Source: Pseudomonas amygdali (lineage in GTDB: Bacteria > Pseudomonadota > Gammaproteobacteria > Pseudomonadales > Pseudomonadaceae). Taken from it: DNA of 64,000 bases. Where the stretch lies: assembly GCF_002699855.1 (NCBI RefSeq), contig NZ_LKBW01000046.1:1-64000 (forward strand), written 5' to 3'. Of this stretch, positions 55,194 through 63,787 are shown one piece after another. The translations under genes and the position numbers were made by a program. Every line of letters begins with the position of its first letter. The first letter of the stretch is position 1. The notes under the pieces were generated by a model. It made no database searches. It was not told the origin of the DNA and was given only the letters and a program-made list of their open reading frames with translations.

Positions 55194-57086
55194 TCAGACC
55201 TTGAATCGGCTGACCATGCTCTGCAGATGCACACCCAGGCGCGCCAGCTCGACGCTGGACGCCGCAGTCTCTTCACTGGCGGACGCCGTTTGCTCGGAAA
55301 TGTCGCGCACGTTCAGAACGCTGCGGTTAATCTCTTCGGCAACCGCACTCTGCTCTTCGGCAGCAGCGGCAATCTGGTGGTTCATCGTCTCGATGGTCGA
55401 GATCGCCTGAGTCATGTTATTGATGGAAACGCCAGCGTTGCGTGTCAGCTCGACACTGTTTTCAGTCAGGGCCTGGCTGTTGTCGAGAATCGTAGCCACT
55501 TGCGATGTACGGCTGTGCAGGCCACTGATCAACGCAGCAATTTCTTCCGTCGATGTCTGCGTGCGCTGGGCCAGGCTTCTTACTTCGTCAGCCACCACCG
55601 CGAAGCCTCGTCCGGCTTCACCTGCACGCGCCGCTTCAATGGCCGCATTGAGCGCCAACAGATTGGTTTGCTCGGCAACGGCCTTGATCACGTCCAGCAC
55701 GCCGCCAATCTTGTTGCTTTCGCTCTTGAGTTCGTCCATTGCAGATTTGGAGTGTTTGACTTCAGTCGCGAGCTTCTCGATCTGGGCAACCGCCTTGGAA
55801 ACCACACCTTCGCCATCGCGGGCTTCCTTCGAAGCATTAACCGCCGCATGGGAAGCCTGCTCTGCGTTGCGTGCGACCTCCTGAACAGTCGCAGACATTT
55901 CGTGCATTGCAGTGGCAACCTGATCCGTTTCGCTCTTCTGACTGTTCACCCCGGCACTGGTCTGCTCAGTGACAGCCGACAACTGTTCGGCTGCGCTGGC
56001 GATTTGTGTCACACCATCGCGCAGGCCGCCAATCAGCTCGCGCAGGTTGCTGGTCATGCGCAGCATGCTGCCTTGCAACAAGCCCAGTTCATCCTTGCGC
56101 GTGACCGGCTGGTTGTACGTCAAATCGCCATCCGCTACACGCTCGGCCAGCTTCAGTGTGTCAAGCAACGGGCCGACGATAAGACGAGTGATAACCCAGG
56201 CCGCCAAAGCGCTCATGATCAACGCTGCAATCAGCCAGACAGACAGAAGGGTCTTGGCCTCGCCCACGTCTTCTATTCTCAGACTGACCTGATTGGCTGA
56301 CAGCTTGTCGGCAGAATCAAACAGAATGGCGATAGTTTTATTGATCCCTGCCTGTGCCTGATCGATCTTGTCCTGCGCCGCAGTGAACTGATTCAACGTG
56401 TTCTGATAGCCGAGCAGAGCGTCCACAAGGTGCTTGATCGTCGCTGACTGGCTATCGAAGCCTTTCAGATTTTTAACAAAATTAATAACCGTGTTCATCG
56501 ACGTTTCAGCCGGTGCCCGGTTCTCGGTTTTCAGGGAATAGGTGTAACCACGCAAGTCGAAGCGCATTTTCTGAAACAACGTCATCGCCTGAATAATGTC
56601 GTCACGCTGCGAGGCGCTGCCGTCATCTGATCGGGCAATGGCGTTCAGTTTTTGCAAATCGTCAGCGGCTGCGTCAGCGTACTGGCCAAACACTGACCGG
56701 GTCGCCTCGCGGGCGGCAGTGGCCTGCATCAGATTATCGTAGTGGACACGATAATCCTTCATCGCTTCAGCAGAAGCATTTACCAGCGGGGTGTTCAGCG
56801 GAGAGTCGAAAACTTTCTGCGCATACTTCACATGATTTTCGAGACTATCGATAGCTTTCAGCCAGTTGCTGGCGCGCTCGGCATCGTAGTTGAGCGCATA
56901 AGCCAGGCGGGCTATACGGACATCACGGGTCAGCGTGCTCAGCTTGCCGATATCGGCAATCCTCTCGCTTCGTTCGCTCAGCGAACTGATCCCCGTCCAG
57001 CCTGTGAGTGCAATCAGCACGGTCAGCACAATGACCAAGGCAAACCCGAGCACAAGCTTGGACCTTACAGAAATATTGTTCAGCAT
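55194..57086 (-). CDS. Methyl-accepting chemotaxis protein
   Basis: 630 residues from ATG 57086. First membrane segment [19 protein letters not shown], a helical periplasmic sensor of about 250 residues (four-helix-bundle type), second membrane segment [24 protein letters not shown] ([19 protein letters not shown]), and a signalling domain with the conserved hairpin [19 protein letters not shown] and [18 protein letters not shown]. It relays a chemical cue to CheA. The ligand cannot be told. Confidence 0.93.
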   Translation of the reverse strand: MLNNISVRSKLVLGFALVIVLTVLIALTGWTGISSLSERSERIADIGKLSTLTRDVRIARLAYALNYDAERASNWLKAIDSLENHVKYAQKVFDSPLNTPLVNASAEAMKDYRVHYDNLMQATAAREATRSVFGQYADAAADDLQKLNAIARSDDGSASQRDDIIQAMTLFQKMRFDLRGYTYSLKTENRAPAETSMNTVINFVKNLKGFDSQSATIKHLVDALLGYQNTLNQFTAAQDKIDQAQAGINKTIAILFDSADKLSANQVSLRIEDVGEAKTLLSVWLIAALIMSALAAWVITRLIVGPLLDTLKLAERVADGDLTYNQPVTRKDELGLLQGSMLRMTSNLRELIGGLRDGVTQIASAAEQLSAVTEQTSAGVNSQKSETDQVATAMHEMSATVQEVARNAEQASHAAVNASKEARDGEGVVSKAVAQIEKLATEVKHSKSAMDELKSESNKIGGVLDVIKAVAEQTNLLALNAAIEAARAGEAGRGFAVVADEVRSLAQRTQTSTEEIAALISGLHSRTSQVATILDNSQALTENSVELTRNAGVSINNMTQAISTIETMNHQIAAAAEEQSAVAEEINRSVLNVRDISEQTASASEETAASSVELARLGVHLQSMVSRFKV

Positions 57087-57318
57087 AGCGTTCACCGTAA
57101 ATTGCTCTTGTCTGGTCATTGTGGGGGTTATAAGCGGCTTGTCCTTGCCATTGATACAACCCGCAGTTGTCGGCGGGGCAGCTTCAAACTTTAAAAGTTG
57201 ACGTCAAAATTCATGCTCGAAAATAAAAATCGACTCGTCGAATAACCCGTATGGCCTTTCACGCCAGTCGGTTAGCATGGGCCGCTGTACCTACACATCG
57301 AGTATTTCGGAGAATTGC

Positions 57319-57823
57319 ATGAGTCTGGAGTTGACAGCTTCTCGAGACGGCCTGACCACAGAGGAACGTTCTGCGATTGCCGAATATAGAGGCAACGACC
57401 AACATTTTAAGGCTGGTCACCCGACTGACAGGCATGCGCTTTGCCGGTATCGCAAAGTTCACCGACGCGGACTGGATCGCCTGTTCTGTATACGACCCGA
57501 CTGACCTGGGCATCGACGATGGGGACGTGTTCAAACTGGAGACCACGCTGTGCAGTGAGTTTTGCGTCAACCCCGAAGCGTTGTTCGTACCGCAGATCAG
57601 CAAAAACGGCCGCTACGCGAACCGGCCGGTGGTAAAGCGCTACGCCATCGAGAGTTATGCAGGCGTGCCGGTCCATCTTCCGAACGGACAGTTGTACGGC
57701 GCGCTATGTGCGCTCGACTCCGACGTGACGTTGTTTGACGACCCCGATCTGGCGGAAACACTGACTCTGTTTGCCAGATTGATCGGCTGTATTTTCTTCG
57801 CCAACATCAGCGAAACAGACTGA
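57319..57823 (+). pseudogene. GAF-domain sensor protein, frameshifted near the start
   Basis: A start at ATG 57319 (with GGAG upstream) opens a frame reading MSLELTASRDGLTTEERSAI that turns to nonsense at about 57379. The downstream frame carries a good GAF domain: NIEATTNILRLVTRLTGM, FAGIAKFTDADWIACSVYD, and YAGVPVHLPNGQLYGALCAL. Removing one C from GCCG at 57379-57382 joins them as SAIANIEATTN. The span of 505 bases is one too many for a 167-residue protein. A TTG at 57377 is the only alternative start and has no well-spaced ribosome site. The GAF domain alone would have no output module. Confidence 0.65.
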
Positions 57824-58085
57824 TGTAGCTGCCGCTTGATGCGAGTGAAAAACACGTTTCATGCGGACGAAGCGTTGATTTTGCAGGAAAGGATGAAGTC
57901 GCTCGACTGAAAAATCTCTTCGCCCTGTGTGAAGTTTCCGAGAAGACTTCAGTTGCTTGCGCCGGCTGTATCGAGGATTTAAGGTGCGCCGTCGCTGCAA
58001 AATCAGCGGCCGGATTTAGCGATCCGAATACCTCACAGCTAGCTTATGTATGCTTCCAGCCTCAGTGCATTTGAAGCAACTGTTA
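57824..58085. other. Non-coding stretch before the C4-like RNA
   Basis: About 260 bases with no supported gene on either strand. It presumably contains the promoter of the C4-like RNA and BRO-N unit; I cannot locate it by eye. Confidence 0.4.
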
Positions 58086-58086
58086 T

Positions 58087-58163
58087 GGCGGCTGTGCGTC
58101 GGAGACTCCAGGGTCTGCCGGCGTTGTGAGGTGCCGGTTCGCTAACCTTCGCACAGCCGCCAC
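58087..58163 (+). ncRNA. C4-type antisense RNA
   Basis: A 77-base element closed by a perfect 12-bp stem GGCGGCTGTGCG / CGCACAGCCGCC (58087-58098 with 58150-58161). Inside it are GGAGACTCCAGGGTCTGCCG, the pair GCCGG / CCGGTTCG, and GGTTCGCTAACC, matching the conserved arms and loops of C4 antisense RNA of phages P1/P7 and related bacterial copies. In P1 it blocks translation of the antirepressor ant. Here the next gene, 57 bases downstream, encodes a BRO-N (antirepressor-like) protein, the same arrangement. Confidence 0.8.
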
Positions 58164-58219
58164 CCATTTCGTCCAGTGATGTGCAGGCGGCTCATTTTCA
58201 TGACAGGAGCTTTGCCGCG

Positions 58220-58759
58220 ATGGATCTCCCATTCCCCCTTCTTCCCTGCACCGAGAACCACGAACCCACCCTCTTCCTGCGCCACCGTCGCATGTTGCGT
58301 GCTGTTGTCATGCACGCAGAAGCCTGGTTCCCGCTGGAGGACATCGCCCGCCTGATGGGCAAGCGTCTGGACGAGCGCAACACCCGCAAGCTCGACGCCG
58401 ATCAGCGCCGCACCGCATGGTTGTTGACCCACGGCGAATGGCAAAAATGCCTGCTGATCAGCGAGTCTGCGGTATTCGCCCTGTTGATTCACCATTACAT
58501 CCCGGAAAACCGCGCCCTGCGACGCTGGCTAACGCAAGACGTGCTGCCCGCACTGAGCGCCCGCCCCGTTGATATCAACAACGACGGCCCCACTCACTGC
58601 CAAATGCAGTGGCAGGGCACAACCCTGAGTACGCTGCAATGGCGCGGGGATATCTGGGTGAAGTTGCGCGACATGCCGGAAATCGTTCAGGTCCAGACGA
58701 CCGGCAAGAAAGATGGCTGGCTGAAACGCCTGAAGTTGCTGGGCAAACGGGCTGCTTGA
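58220..58759 (+). CDS. BRO-N domain (antirepressor-like) protein
   Basis: 179 residues from ATG 58220 with AGGAG upstream. The N-terminal region (LFLRHRRMLRAVVMHAEAWF, LEDIARLMGKRL, LISESAVFALLIHHYIPENR, LRRWLTQDVLPAL) is the BRO-N fold shared by phage antirepressors and Ant proteins. The C-terminal 50 residues are basic and unrecognised. No other phage gene is near, so this is probably a domesticated or stranded phage regulatory unit controlled by the C4-type RNA before it. Confidence 0.82.
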   Translation: MDLPFPLLPCTENHEPTLFLRHRRMLRAVVMHAEAWFPLEDIARLMGKRLDERNTRKLDADQRRTAWLLTHGEWQKCLLISESAVFALLIHHYIPENRALRRWLTQDVLPALSARPVDINNDGPTHCQMQWQGTTLSTLQWRGDIWVKLRDMPEIVQVQTTGKKDGWLKRLKLLGKRAA

Positions 58760-58771
58760 ACGCTTCAAACA

Positions 58772-58819
58772 GGCTCTGTACAAAAAGTGGCCACGCTGGC
58801 CGACTTTTCGTACACAGCC
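58772..58819. terminator. Imperfect hairpin after the BRO-N gene
   Basis: Long imperfect stem (58772-58793 with 58797-58819) built from TGTACAAAAAGTGGCCA and its near complement. No T-run on the plus strand. It may terminate the BRO-N transcript or the minus-strand small gene that ends at 58826. Confidence 0.4.
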
Positions 58820-58825
58820 TACGGT

Positions 58826-59062
58826 TTACTCTACGGTCGCGTACATGGGCACGAGTTCAAGCATGGCGCTACTGAACTGGCTTTCATCAAATTGCGTTCG
58901 GTGTCGAGGCGACACAGGTTTGACCGGGCGCTCGCCGTCCAATAACGCCTCGGCAGGCAGATCAATCCCGAAATGAGGAAATGGCTCCTGAGCCACCCAG
59001 CCTCCGGCCGCCAGAACCAACAGTAGAAATACGCCCGCGATGGGCTCTTTAGGTCTGCACAT
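58826..59062 (-). CDS. Small exported or membrane-anchored protein, unknown
   Basis: 78 residues. GGAG lies about 10 bases before the ATG. N-terminal hydrophobic segment IAGVFLLLVLAAGGWVA (residues about 8-24) acts as a signal or anchor. The rest is polar and Pro-rich, ending MLELVPMYATVE. No family recognised. Confidence 0.55.
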   Translation of the reverse strand: MCRPKEPIAGVFLLLVLAAGGWVAQEPFPHFGIDLPAEALLDGERPVKPVSPRHRTQFDESQFSSAMLELVPMYATVE

Positions 59063-59154
59063 TCTCGTTTCTCCAATCCGGCAAAACGATTCAGCTCACA
59101 ATGAGCAACTCGATATAACAGCCACGGCGTCACCCGTGTGTCGCGCCCGGCAGA

Positions 59155-59979
59155 TCACTCGAAAGGCTCTTCGCCCTGCAACTTGGTGCAGGGCATCATT
59201 CGCCCGCACGCGGGGTCGTAAGCTTCCGCACGGTGCATGGTGCCGGCGTTGTCCCATATCACCAGATCACCTGCCTGCCACGCATGGCTATAACTGAACG
59301 CCTCGGCTGTAGCCCACTCGCGAAGGCCGACCAGAATCTGCGCGCTTTGCGCCAGGCTGCTGCCAACGACCTGCTGCGCAGTGCATCCCAGAATCAGCGA
59401 CTTGCGACCGGACCGGTGCCTCCAGACCAGCGGCAACTCCTTCTCGCCGATAGCCTGCATGGCCTTGAGCATCGCAAGGCCAGGCTCGGGATTGTAATAG
59501 AGTAACGATGCCCATGGCGCGTGAATTACTCGTAAGCGTTCGTAACGTTGTTTATCAGCGCTCGATAACGCCTCATTACAGAAACCGGTATTGCCTCCCC
59601 AACTGGCGGGCACCTTGCAAGACAGCAACGACGCCAGAATGGGCACATCGCTGCTCGTACCGTCGATATGCCAGTAGAGCGAGCCCTTTAAAAACTCAGC
59701 GCCTGCCAGGTTCTCTTTGACATCAAGGCTGATCTTGGTGATGTTCTGGCCATCACTGGCTTCCGGACAGAAAGTGCCCAGCGTACGGGTGAAAGCGATC
59801 TGCTCTGCATCGGAAAAATTAATCTGCGGAAACACCAGCACACCTCGCTGCTCCAACAGTTCCCGGATTTCCCCGGCGAATTGACCCGACAGCAGCTCCT
59901 GCTTGCTGTTGAAAATACGCGTACCAATACCTGGCTTGATGGGTTCCTGGGACAGCTGAACTAGCGAAGTGGCTAACAT
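59155..59979 (-). CDS. TauD/TfdA-family 2-oxoglutarate dioxygenase
   Basis: 274 residues from ATG 59979 with AGAGGG upstream. Iron-binding His-x-Asp in YWHIDGTSSDVP, distal His in DNAGTMHRAEAYDPACGR, and the Arg of GRMMPC region that binds 2-oxoglutarate. N-terminal LLEQRGVLVFPQINFSDAEQ is typical. It oxidises an unknown small substrate with Fe(II) and 2-oxoglutarate. The frame is open far upstream, but that extension is antisense to the GNAT gene and has no homology. Confidence 0.88.
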   Translation of the reverse strand: MLATSLVQLSQEPIKPGIGTRIFNSKQELLSGQFAGEIRELLEQRGVLVFPQINFSDAEQIAFTRTLGTFCPEASDGQNITKISLDVKENLAGAEFLKGSLYWHIDGTSSDVPILASLLSCKVPASWGGNTGFCNEALSSADKQRYERLRVIHAPWASLLYYNPEPGLAMLKAMQAIGEKELPLVWRHRSGRKSLILGCTAQQVVGSSLAQSAQILVGLREWATAEAFSYSHAWQAGDLVIWDNAGTMHRAEAYDPACGRMMPCTKLQGEEPFE

Positions 59980-60117
59980 GATGCGACCCTCTTCATAAGT
60001 GAACACAACGGTACACTTATGGAAAAATCTGCACAACCTCTTATTGAGCCGACTGGCCGCACACCTTGCCTGCGCCTTACACTGGCCAGCCACTGACCGT
60101 TCAAGGAATGAATCAAC

Positions 60118-60621
60118 GTGCACGCCCCTGCCCCGCAAATCCTCATTCAGCGCATGGCCGAAACCCACCTTGAAGGCGTTACTGCGCTCTACAACGAGCC
60201 TGCAGTCTGTCGTCAGGTGCTGCAAATGCCTTATCAATCCATCGAAGTGTGGCGCAAACGCCTGGCAGCCAGCACAGAGCGACATGTGAAGCTGGTCGCG
60301 CTGAGTGGCGGCGAAGTGATCGGCAGCCTCGGCCTGGAACAATATTCGCGCAGCCGACAAAGCCATGTCGGCGCTATAGGCATGGGCGTCGCGTCGGCCT
60401 GGCACGGCAAAGGCATCGGCTCGAAACTGCTGGCGGCAGCGCTGGACATCGCAGACAACTGGATGAACCTGCACCGGGTAGAACTGACCGTGTTTGCCGA
60501 CAATGAGGCAGCAAAAGGCCTTTATCGCAAGTACGGTTTTGAACTGGAAGGACGCCTGCGCAACTACGCCGTGCGCGATGGCGTATTCGTCGATGCCTTG
60601 AGCATGGCGCGGCTGAGGTGA
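60118..60621 (+). CDS. GNAT-family N-acetyltransferase
   Basis: 167 residues from GTG 60118 with AGGA about 10 bases upstream; an in-frame stop lies just before it. Acetyl-CoA motif SAWHGKGIGSKLLAAAL (Gly-x-Gly-x-Gly/Ala type), then HRVELTVFADNEAAKGLYRK and YGFELEGRLRNYAVRDGVFVD. It resembles YhhY-type amino-acid or phosphinothricin acetyltransferases. Substrate unknown. Confidence 0.88.
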   Translation: MHAPAPQILIQRMAETHLEGVTALYNEPAVCRQVLQMPYQSIEVWRKRLAASTERHVKLVALSGGEVIGSLGLEQYSRSRQSHVGAIGMGVASAWHGKGIGSKLLAAALDIADNWMNLHRVELTVFADNEAAKGLYRKYGFELEGRLRNYAVRDGVFVDALSMARLR

Positions 60622-60677
60622 GCGGTGCTCCTGAAGCTACCGCTTGAGCGATAGCCGAAAGCATGCAAGGATCAGCC

Positions 60678-60782
60678 ATGAATCAATTTCTTAAAAGTAA
60701 CCGACATCACCCTCACGGCCCCACCTCAGGTGCCGCGGTTGCTTGCTCTCATCGATTGGCCAGACATAGATCCACGTTCTGA
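60678..60782 (+). CDS. Possible 34-residue leader peptide, His-rich
   Basis: Short frame with AAGGAT before its ATG, reading MNQFLKSNRHHPHGPTSG and then 16 more residues; five His in total. It ends 20 bases before a terminator hairpin and 94 bases before a HisS-like gene. The arrangement resembles a histidine attenuator, but the His codons are fewer than in hisL and could be chance. Confidence 0.3.
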   Translation: MNQFLKSNRHHPHGPTSGAAVACSHRLARHRSTF

Positions 60783-60801
60783 CCCATCAGTGAAACAAAC
60801 C

Positions 60802-60824
60802 AAGGCGCCCACGGCGCCTTTTTT
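60802..60824 (+). terminator. Rho-independent terminator or attenuator
   Basis: Stem AAGGCGCC / GGCGCCTT with a 3-base loop, followed by TTTT. It can end the GNAT transcript or act as an attenuator for the next gene. Confidence 0.8.
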
Positions 60825-60875
60825 ATTGCCTATTACTTTGAAAACAACCACCTGAAAACAACGGAGATCACCACC

Positions 60876-61509
60876 ATGACCATGCTACGCGGAACCCGCA
60901 TCGTGACCGGAACAGAAGCCGCAACCCTGCGTGAGACAGAAAGCCGTTTCCGGAGCTATCTTCATCGAAGCGGGTGCTGAAGAAGCGATAGTCCCCGCGT
61001 TATGGGGTCAGGACACTTTTATCGAAAAAGCCGGCGGCAGCGAGATCATCAGCCAGATGTGGGCATTCAACGACAAGGCCGGACGCGCCTGTTGCCTGAT
61101 CCCGGAAGCAACGGCCCTGTTCCAGGAGCGCAGTGAAGCCCTGCTCAACGGGCGACGCGAAGCAGTGTTTTTCTATGTCGCACGTTGTTATCGCTACGAG
61201 CGACCGCAAGCCGGACGCTACCGTGAGTTCACCCAGTTGGGGCTGGAAATTCTCGGCCCGTCACCGCAGCAAGCCTTGCAACGCAGCCAGGCCATCTGCA
61301 CAGGCTTTCTGGACTCGCTGGGTCTGGACTATGAACTCAATACCGCCGTCAAACGCGGCCTGAGTTACTACCTGAACGGCAACGGCTTCGAGGTACGCTG
61401 CTCACGCCTGGGTGCACAGCAGCAGGTGGTCGGCGGCGGAGCCTACAGGGAAGGTGCCGGGTTTGGCATCGGGCTGGAGCGGCTGGTGTTGGCGCTTGAG
61501 CGTAATTAA
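60876..61509 (+). pseudogene. HisS-like (class II aminoacyl-tRNA synthetase core) paralogue, frameshifted
   Basis: The ATG 60876 with GGAG upstream starts MTMLRGTRIVTGTEAATLRE but the frame ends at 60976-60978. From about 60945 the next frame continues with AIFIEAGAEEAIVPALWGQD, VARCYRYERPQAGRYREFTQ (class II motif 2 with its Arg) and GAGFGIGLERLVLALE (motif 3). Removing one C from TTTCCGG gives one protein of 210 residues; the span is one base over a whole number of codons. It lacks the anticodon-binding domain of true HisS, as HisZ-like and amino-acid-activating paralogues do. The GTG at 60931 would give a protein missing its first 18 residues. Confidence 0.65.
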
Positions 61510-61567
61510 TCCCGCGTGGCCAAGAGCGCCTTTGCAAGGAGGCGCTTCTCTACTCTGCTACACGTAT

Positions 61568-62485
61568 TTAGCGAACTTCAAACCAACGAGGATGAAGTTT
61601 CGGAAAATGCTCTTTCAGCCAGGTGACGAATGCCTGCACCTGCGGCGCAAGGTGTGTACGGCTCGGGTACAGCACAGAAACCGGGCGCGGCAATGGGCGA
61701 AACGCTTCAAGCACTTCGACCAACTCTCCGCTGGCCAGAAACGACTCAACGGTAATGCCCGGAGCCTGAAGAATACCGAACCCTGCAAGGCCGCACTGCA
61801 CATAAGCGTTCGACTCGTTGACAGTAATGCCACCACGCGGCGGAACAGGAAAGTCGTCGCCATTCAACGAGAAATGCCAGGGTAACGGCCGATTGCTCTG
61901 ACCAGACAGAAAGCTGACCCCGCAATGACCTGCCAGCTCGTCCAGCGTTTCCGGCGTGCCGAAGGCTTGCAGGTAGGACGGCGCAGCGCAGGTGACCATC
62001 GTGGCCCTGCCTATTTCCCTGACCACCAGATTTGAATCGGGCAGCTCCCCGATGCGCAGCGCGCAGTCGATGCCTTCTGCGACCAGGTCCACCGTGCGGT
62101 CCGTTACTCCCAGCGCCAGCTCGATTTCGGGGAATGCCTGGGTAAACCCTTTCAGGCTCTCCATGAAACTACGCTGGCTGAACGCTGCCGGGATATCAAT
62201 CCGAAGCCGCCCCCGCAGGGTCGAGCCGTTTCGGTCGAACATGGAGGTGGTTTCGGCAAAATCAGCCAGATTGTTCTTCACGCGCTCGTAAAAACGCTGA
62301 CCTTCCGCAGTGAGTTTTACGCTGCGGGTCGTACGTTGAAACAGCCGGACATCCAGCGACGCTTCAAGGTCCTGAATGATCCGGGTCACATGGGGACGCC
62401 CTATCTGCGTGGCCTCCGCCACTTTAGTAAAACTGCCCAGCTCGGCAAGTTTCGCGAACACCTGCATTGACTGTAAAAGGTCCAC
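61568..62485 (-). CDS. LysR-family transcriptional regulator
   Basis: 305 residues. Winged helix with MQVFAKLAELGSFTKVAEAT and RLFQRTTRSVKLTAEGQRFY, then the usual effector domain (GRLRIDIPAAFSQRSFMESL onward). CrgA-like subgroup. It is divergent from the oxidoreductase gene with 163 bases between and probably controls it. Confidence 0.91.
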   Translation of the reverse strand: MDLLQSMQVFAKLAELGSFTKVAEATQIGRPHVTRIIQDLEASLDVRLFQRTTRSVKLTAEGQRFYERVKNNLADFAETTSMFDRNGSTLRGRLRIDIPAAFSQRSFMESLKGFTQAFPEIELALGVTDRTVDLVAEGIDCALRIGELPDSNLVVREIGRATMVTCAAPSYLQAFGTPETLDELAGHCGVSFLSGQSNRPLPWHFSLNGDDFPVPPRGGITVNESNAYVQCGLAGFGILQAPGITVESFLASGELVEVLEAFRPLPRPVSVLYPSRTHLAPQVQAFVTWLKEHFPKLHPRWFEVR

Positions 62486-62648
62486 CGACGAATCCCTCTG
62501 AACAAATACCGAGCCATTGTTGCCTGGCAGGATAACAATCCTGTCGATTTGCGCCCATTTATCTGCACCAGCGTTTTACCAACAATGACTTCAGCGCCCA
62601 CAAGGCAACCGCCTCTGTGAGCCCAAACATGATTGCTGGAGACATTGA

Positions 62649-63665
62649 ATGAAAGCGTGGCTGTTAAAAGATTTCGGGCTCGACAATCTGGTGCTCGGAG
62701 AAGCTGAAACGCCGGTTCCCAAAGCAGGTGAACTGCTGGTGAAAGTCGGTGCGGTATCCCTCAACTTTCGCGACAAGGCCATCGTCGACGGTATCTACGA
62801 ACCGCATCGCGTACCCAAGCCATTGATTCCGGTCAGCGATGCAGCCGGTACTGTCGTGGCGGTAGGCGAAGGCGTCAGTCGCTTTTCAGTAGGCGATCGC
62901 GTGAACTCGCACCTCTACTCGCGCTGGATCGACGGCCCACCAGGCCCGGACGAACCGGATTATTGCTTCGGTTCGCCGTTGCCGGGTGGCCTTGCTGAAT
63001 ACATGATCATCCATGAAGACAGTGCCGTACGTGCACCGGATGCCATCTCGGATGAAGAAGCCGCCACATTGCCGATTGCCGCACTCACGGCCTGGTACGC
63101 ACTGGTTGACTTCGGTCAGATAGAAGCCGGGCAAACTGTCCTTGTACAGGGCTCAGGCGGCGTATCGATCTTCGCTGTGCAGATCGCGACAGCCCTGGGT
63201 GCCAAGGTCATCGCGACTTCCAGCAAGGACGATAATCTGCAAGCGGTGAAGAAGCTGGGCGCTGTCGCCGGAGTGAACTATCGAACCCATCCCGAGTGGG
63301 CAGACGAAGTACTGAGACTCACTGACGGCAAGGGTGTGGACCTGTTACTGGACGTAGCCGGTGGCGACGGCATCAATCAGTCGATTGCGGCCACCAAAGC
63401 GGGCGGGCGCATCGCGCAGATCGGTTTTCTGACCGGCCAGACTTCGGCGCTGAACCTGATGCCGATGATCTTCCGCCAGACTACCTTTCGCGGTATCGCC
63501 GTAGCACCTCGCTCGTCGTTTGACCGGATGAACGCCTTTCTCAACGAGCACAAGATTCGTCCGGTAATCGATCACGTCTACCCGTTTGAGCAAGCTCGCG
63601 AGGCATACGAGCATTTGGCCAGAGGCGCGTTTGGCAAGGTGGTGATCAAGGTTGGTCAGGCCTGA
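62649..63665 (+). CDS. Medium-chain (MDR) alcohol dehydrogenase/quinone oxidoreductase-type protein
   Basis: 338 residues. GroES-like domain (LVKVGAVSLNFRDKAIVDG, PLIPVSDAAGTVVAVGEGV, FSVGDRVNSHLY) and a nucleotide-binding domain with VLVQGSGGVSIFAVQIATAL and LLLDVAGGDGINQSI. The usual four-Cys structural zinc loop is absent. It is an NAD(P)H-dependent reductase or dehydrogenase; substrate unknown. Divergent from a LysR gene. Confidence 0.9.
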   Translation: MKAWLLKDFGLDNLVLGEAETPVPKAGELLVKVGAVSLNFRDKAIVDGIYEPHRVPKPLIPVSDAAGTVVAVGEGVSRFSVGDRVNSHLYSRWIDGPPGPDEPDYCFGSPLPGGLAEYMIIHEDSAVRAPDAISDEEAATLPIAALTAWYALVDFGQIEAGQTVLVQGSGGVSIFAVQIATALGAKVIATSSKDDNLQAVKKLGAVAGVNYRTHPEWADEVLRLTDGKGVDLLLDVAGGDGINQSIAATKAGGRIAQIGFLTGQTSALNLMPMIFRQTTFRGIAVAPRSSFDRMNAFLNEHKIRPVIDHVYPFEQAREAYEHLARGAFGKVVIKVGQA

Positions 63666-63787
63666 CACGCTCTTGAGGTTGCGACGCGCGGGTACTTCCT
63701 GAGCGTCGCACGCTACAGTCCCCCATCAACCATTCGAACTCAAAGGGTTACACTGCCTCCCTACCCGCTCCTGACCCGAGGCCCCTG

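Noticed and set aside
58826-59062. Toxin-antitoxin partner of the BRO-N gene
   Set aside because: The small gene is convergent with the BRO-N gene, has its own signal-like segment, and shows no toxin or antitoxin motif.
59980-60474. Upstream extension of the TauD-like frame
   Set aside because: It is antisense to the GNAT gene; the true start at 59979 has a ribosome site and the homology begins there.
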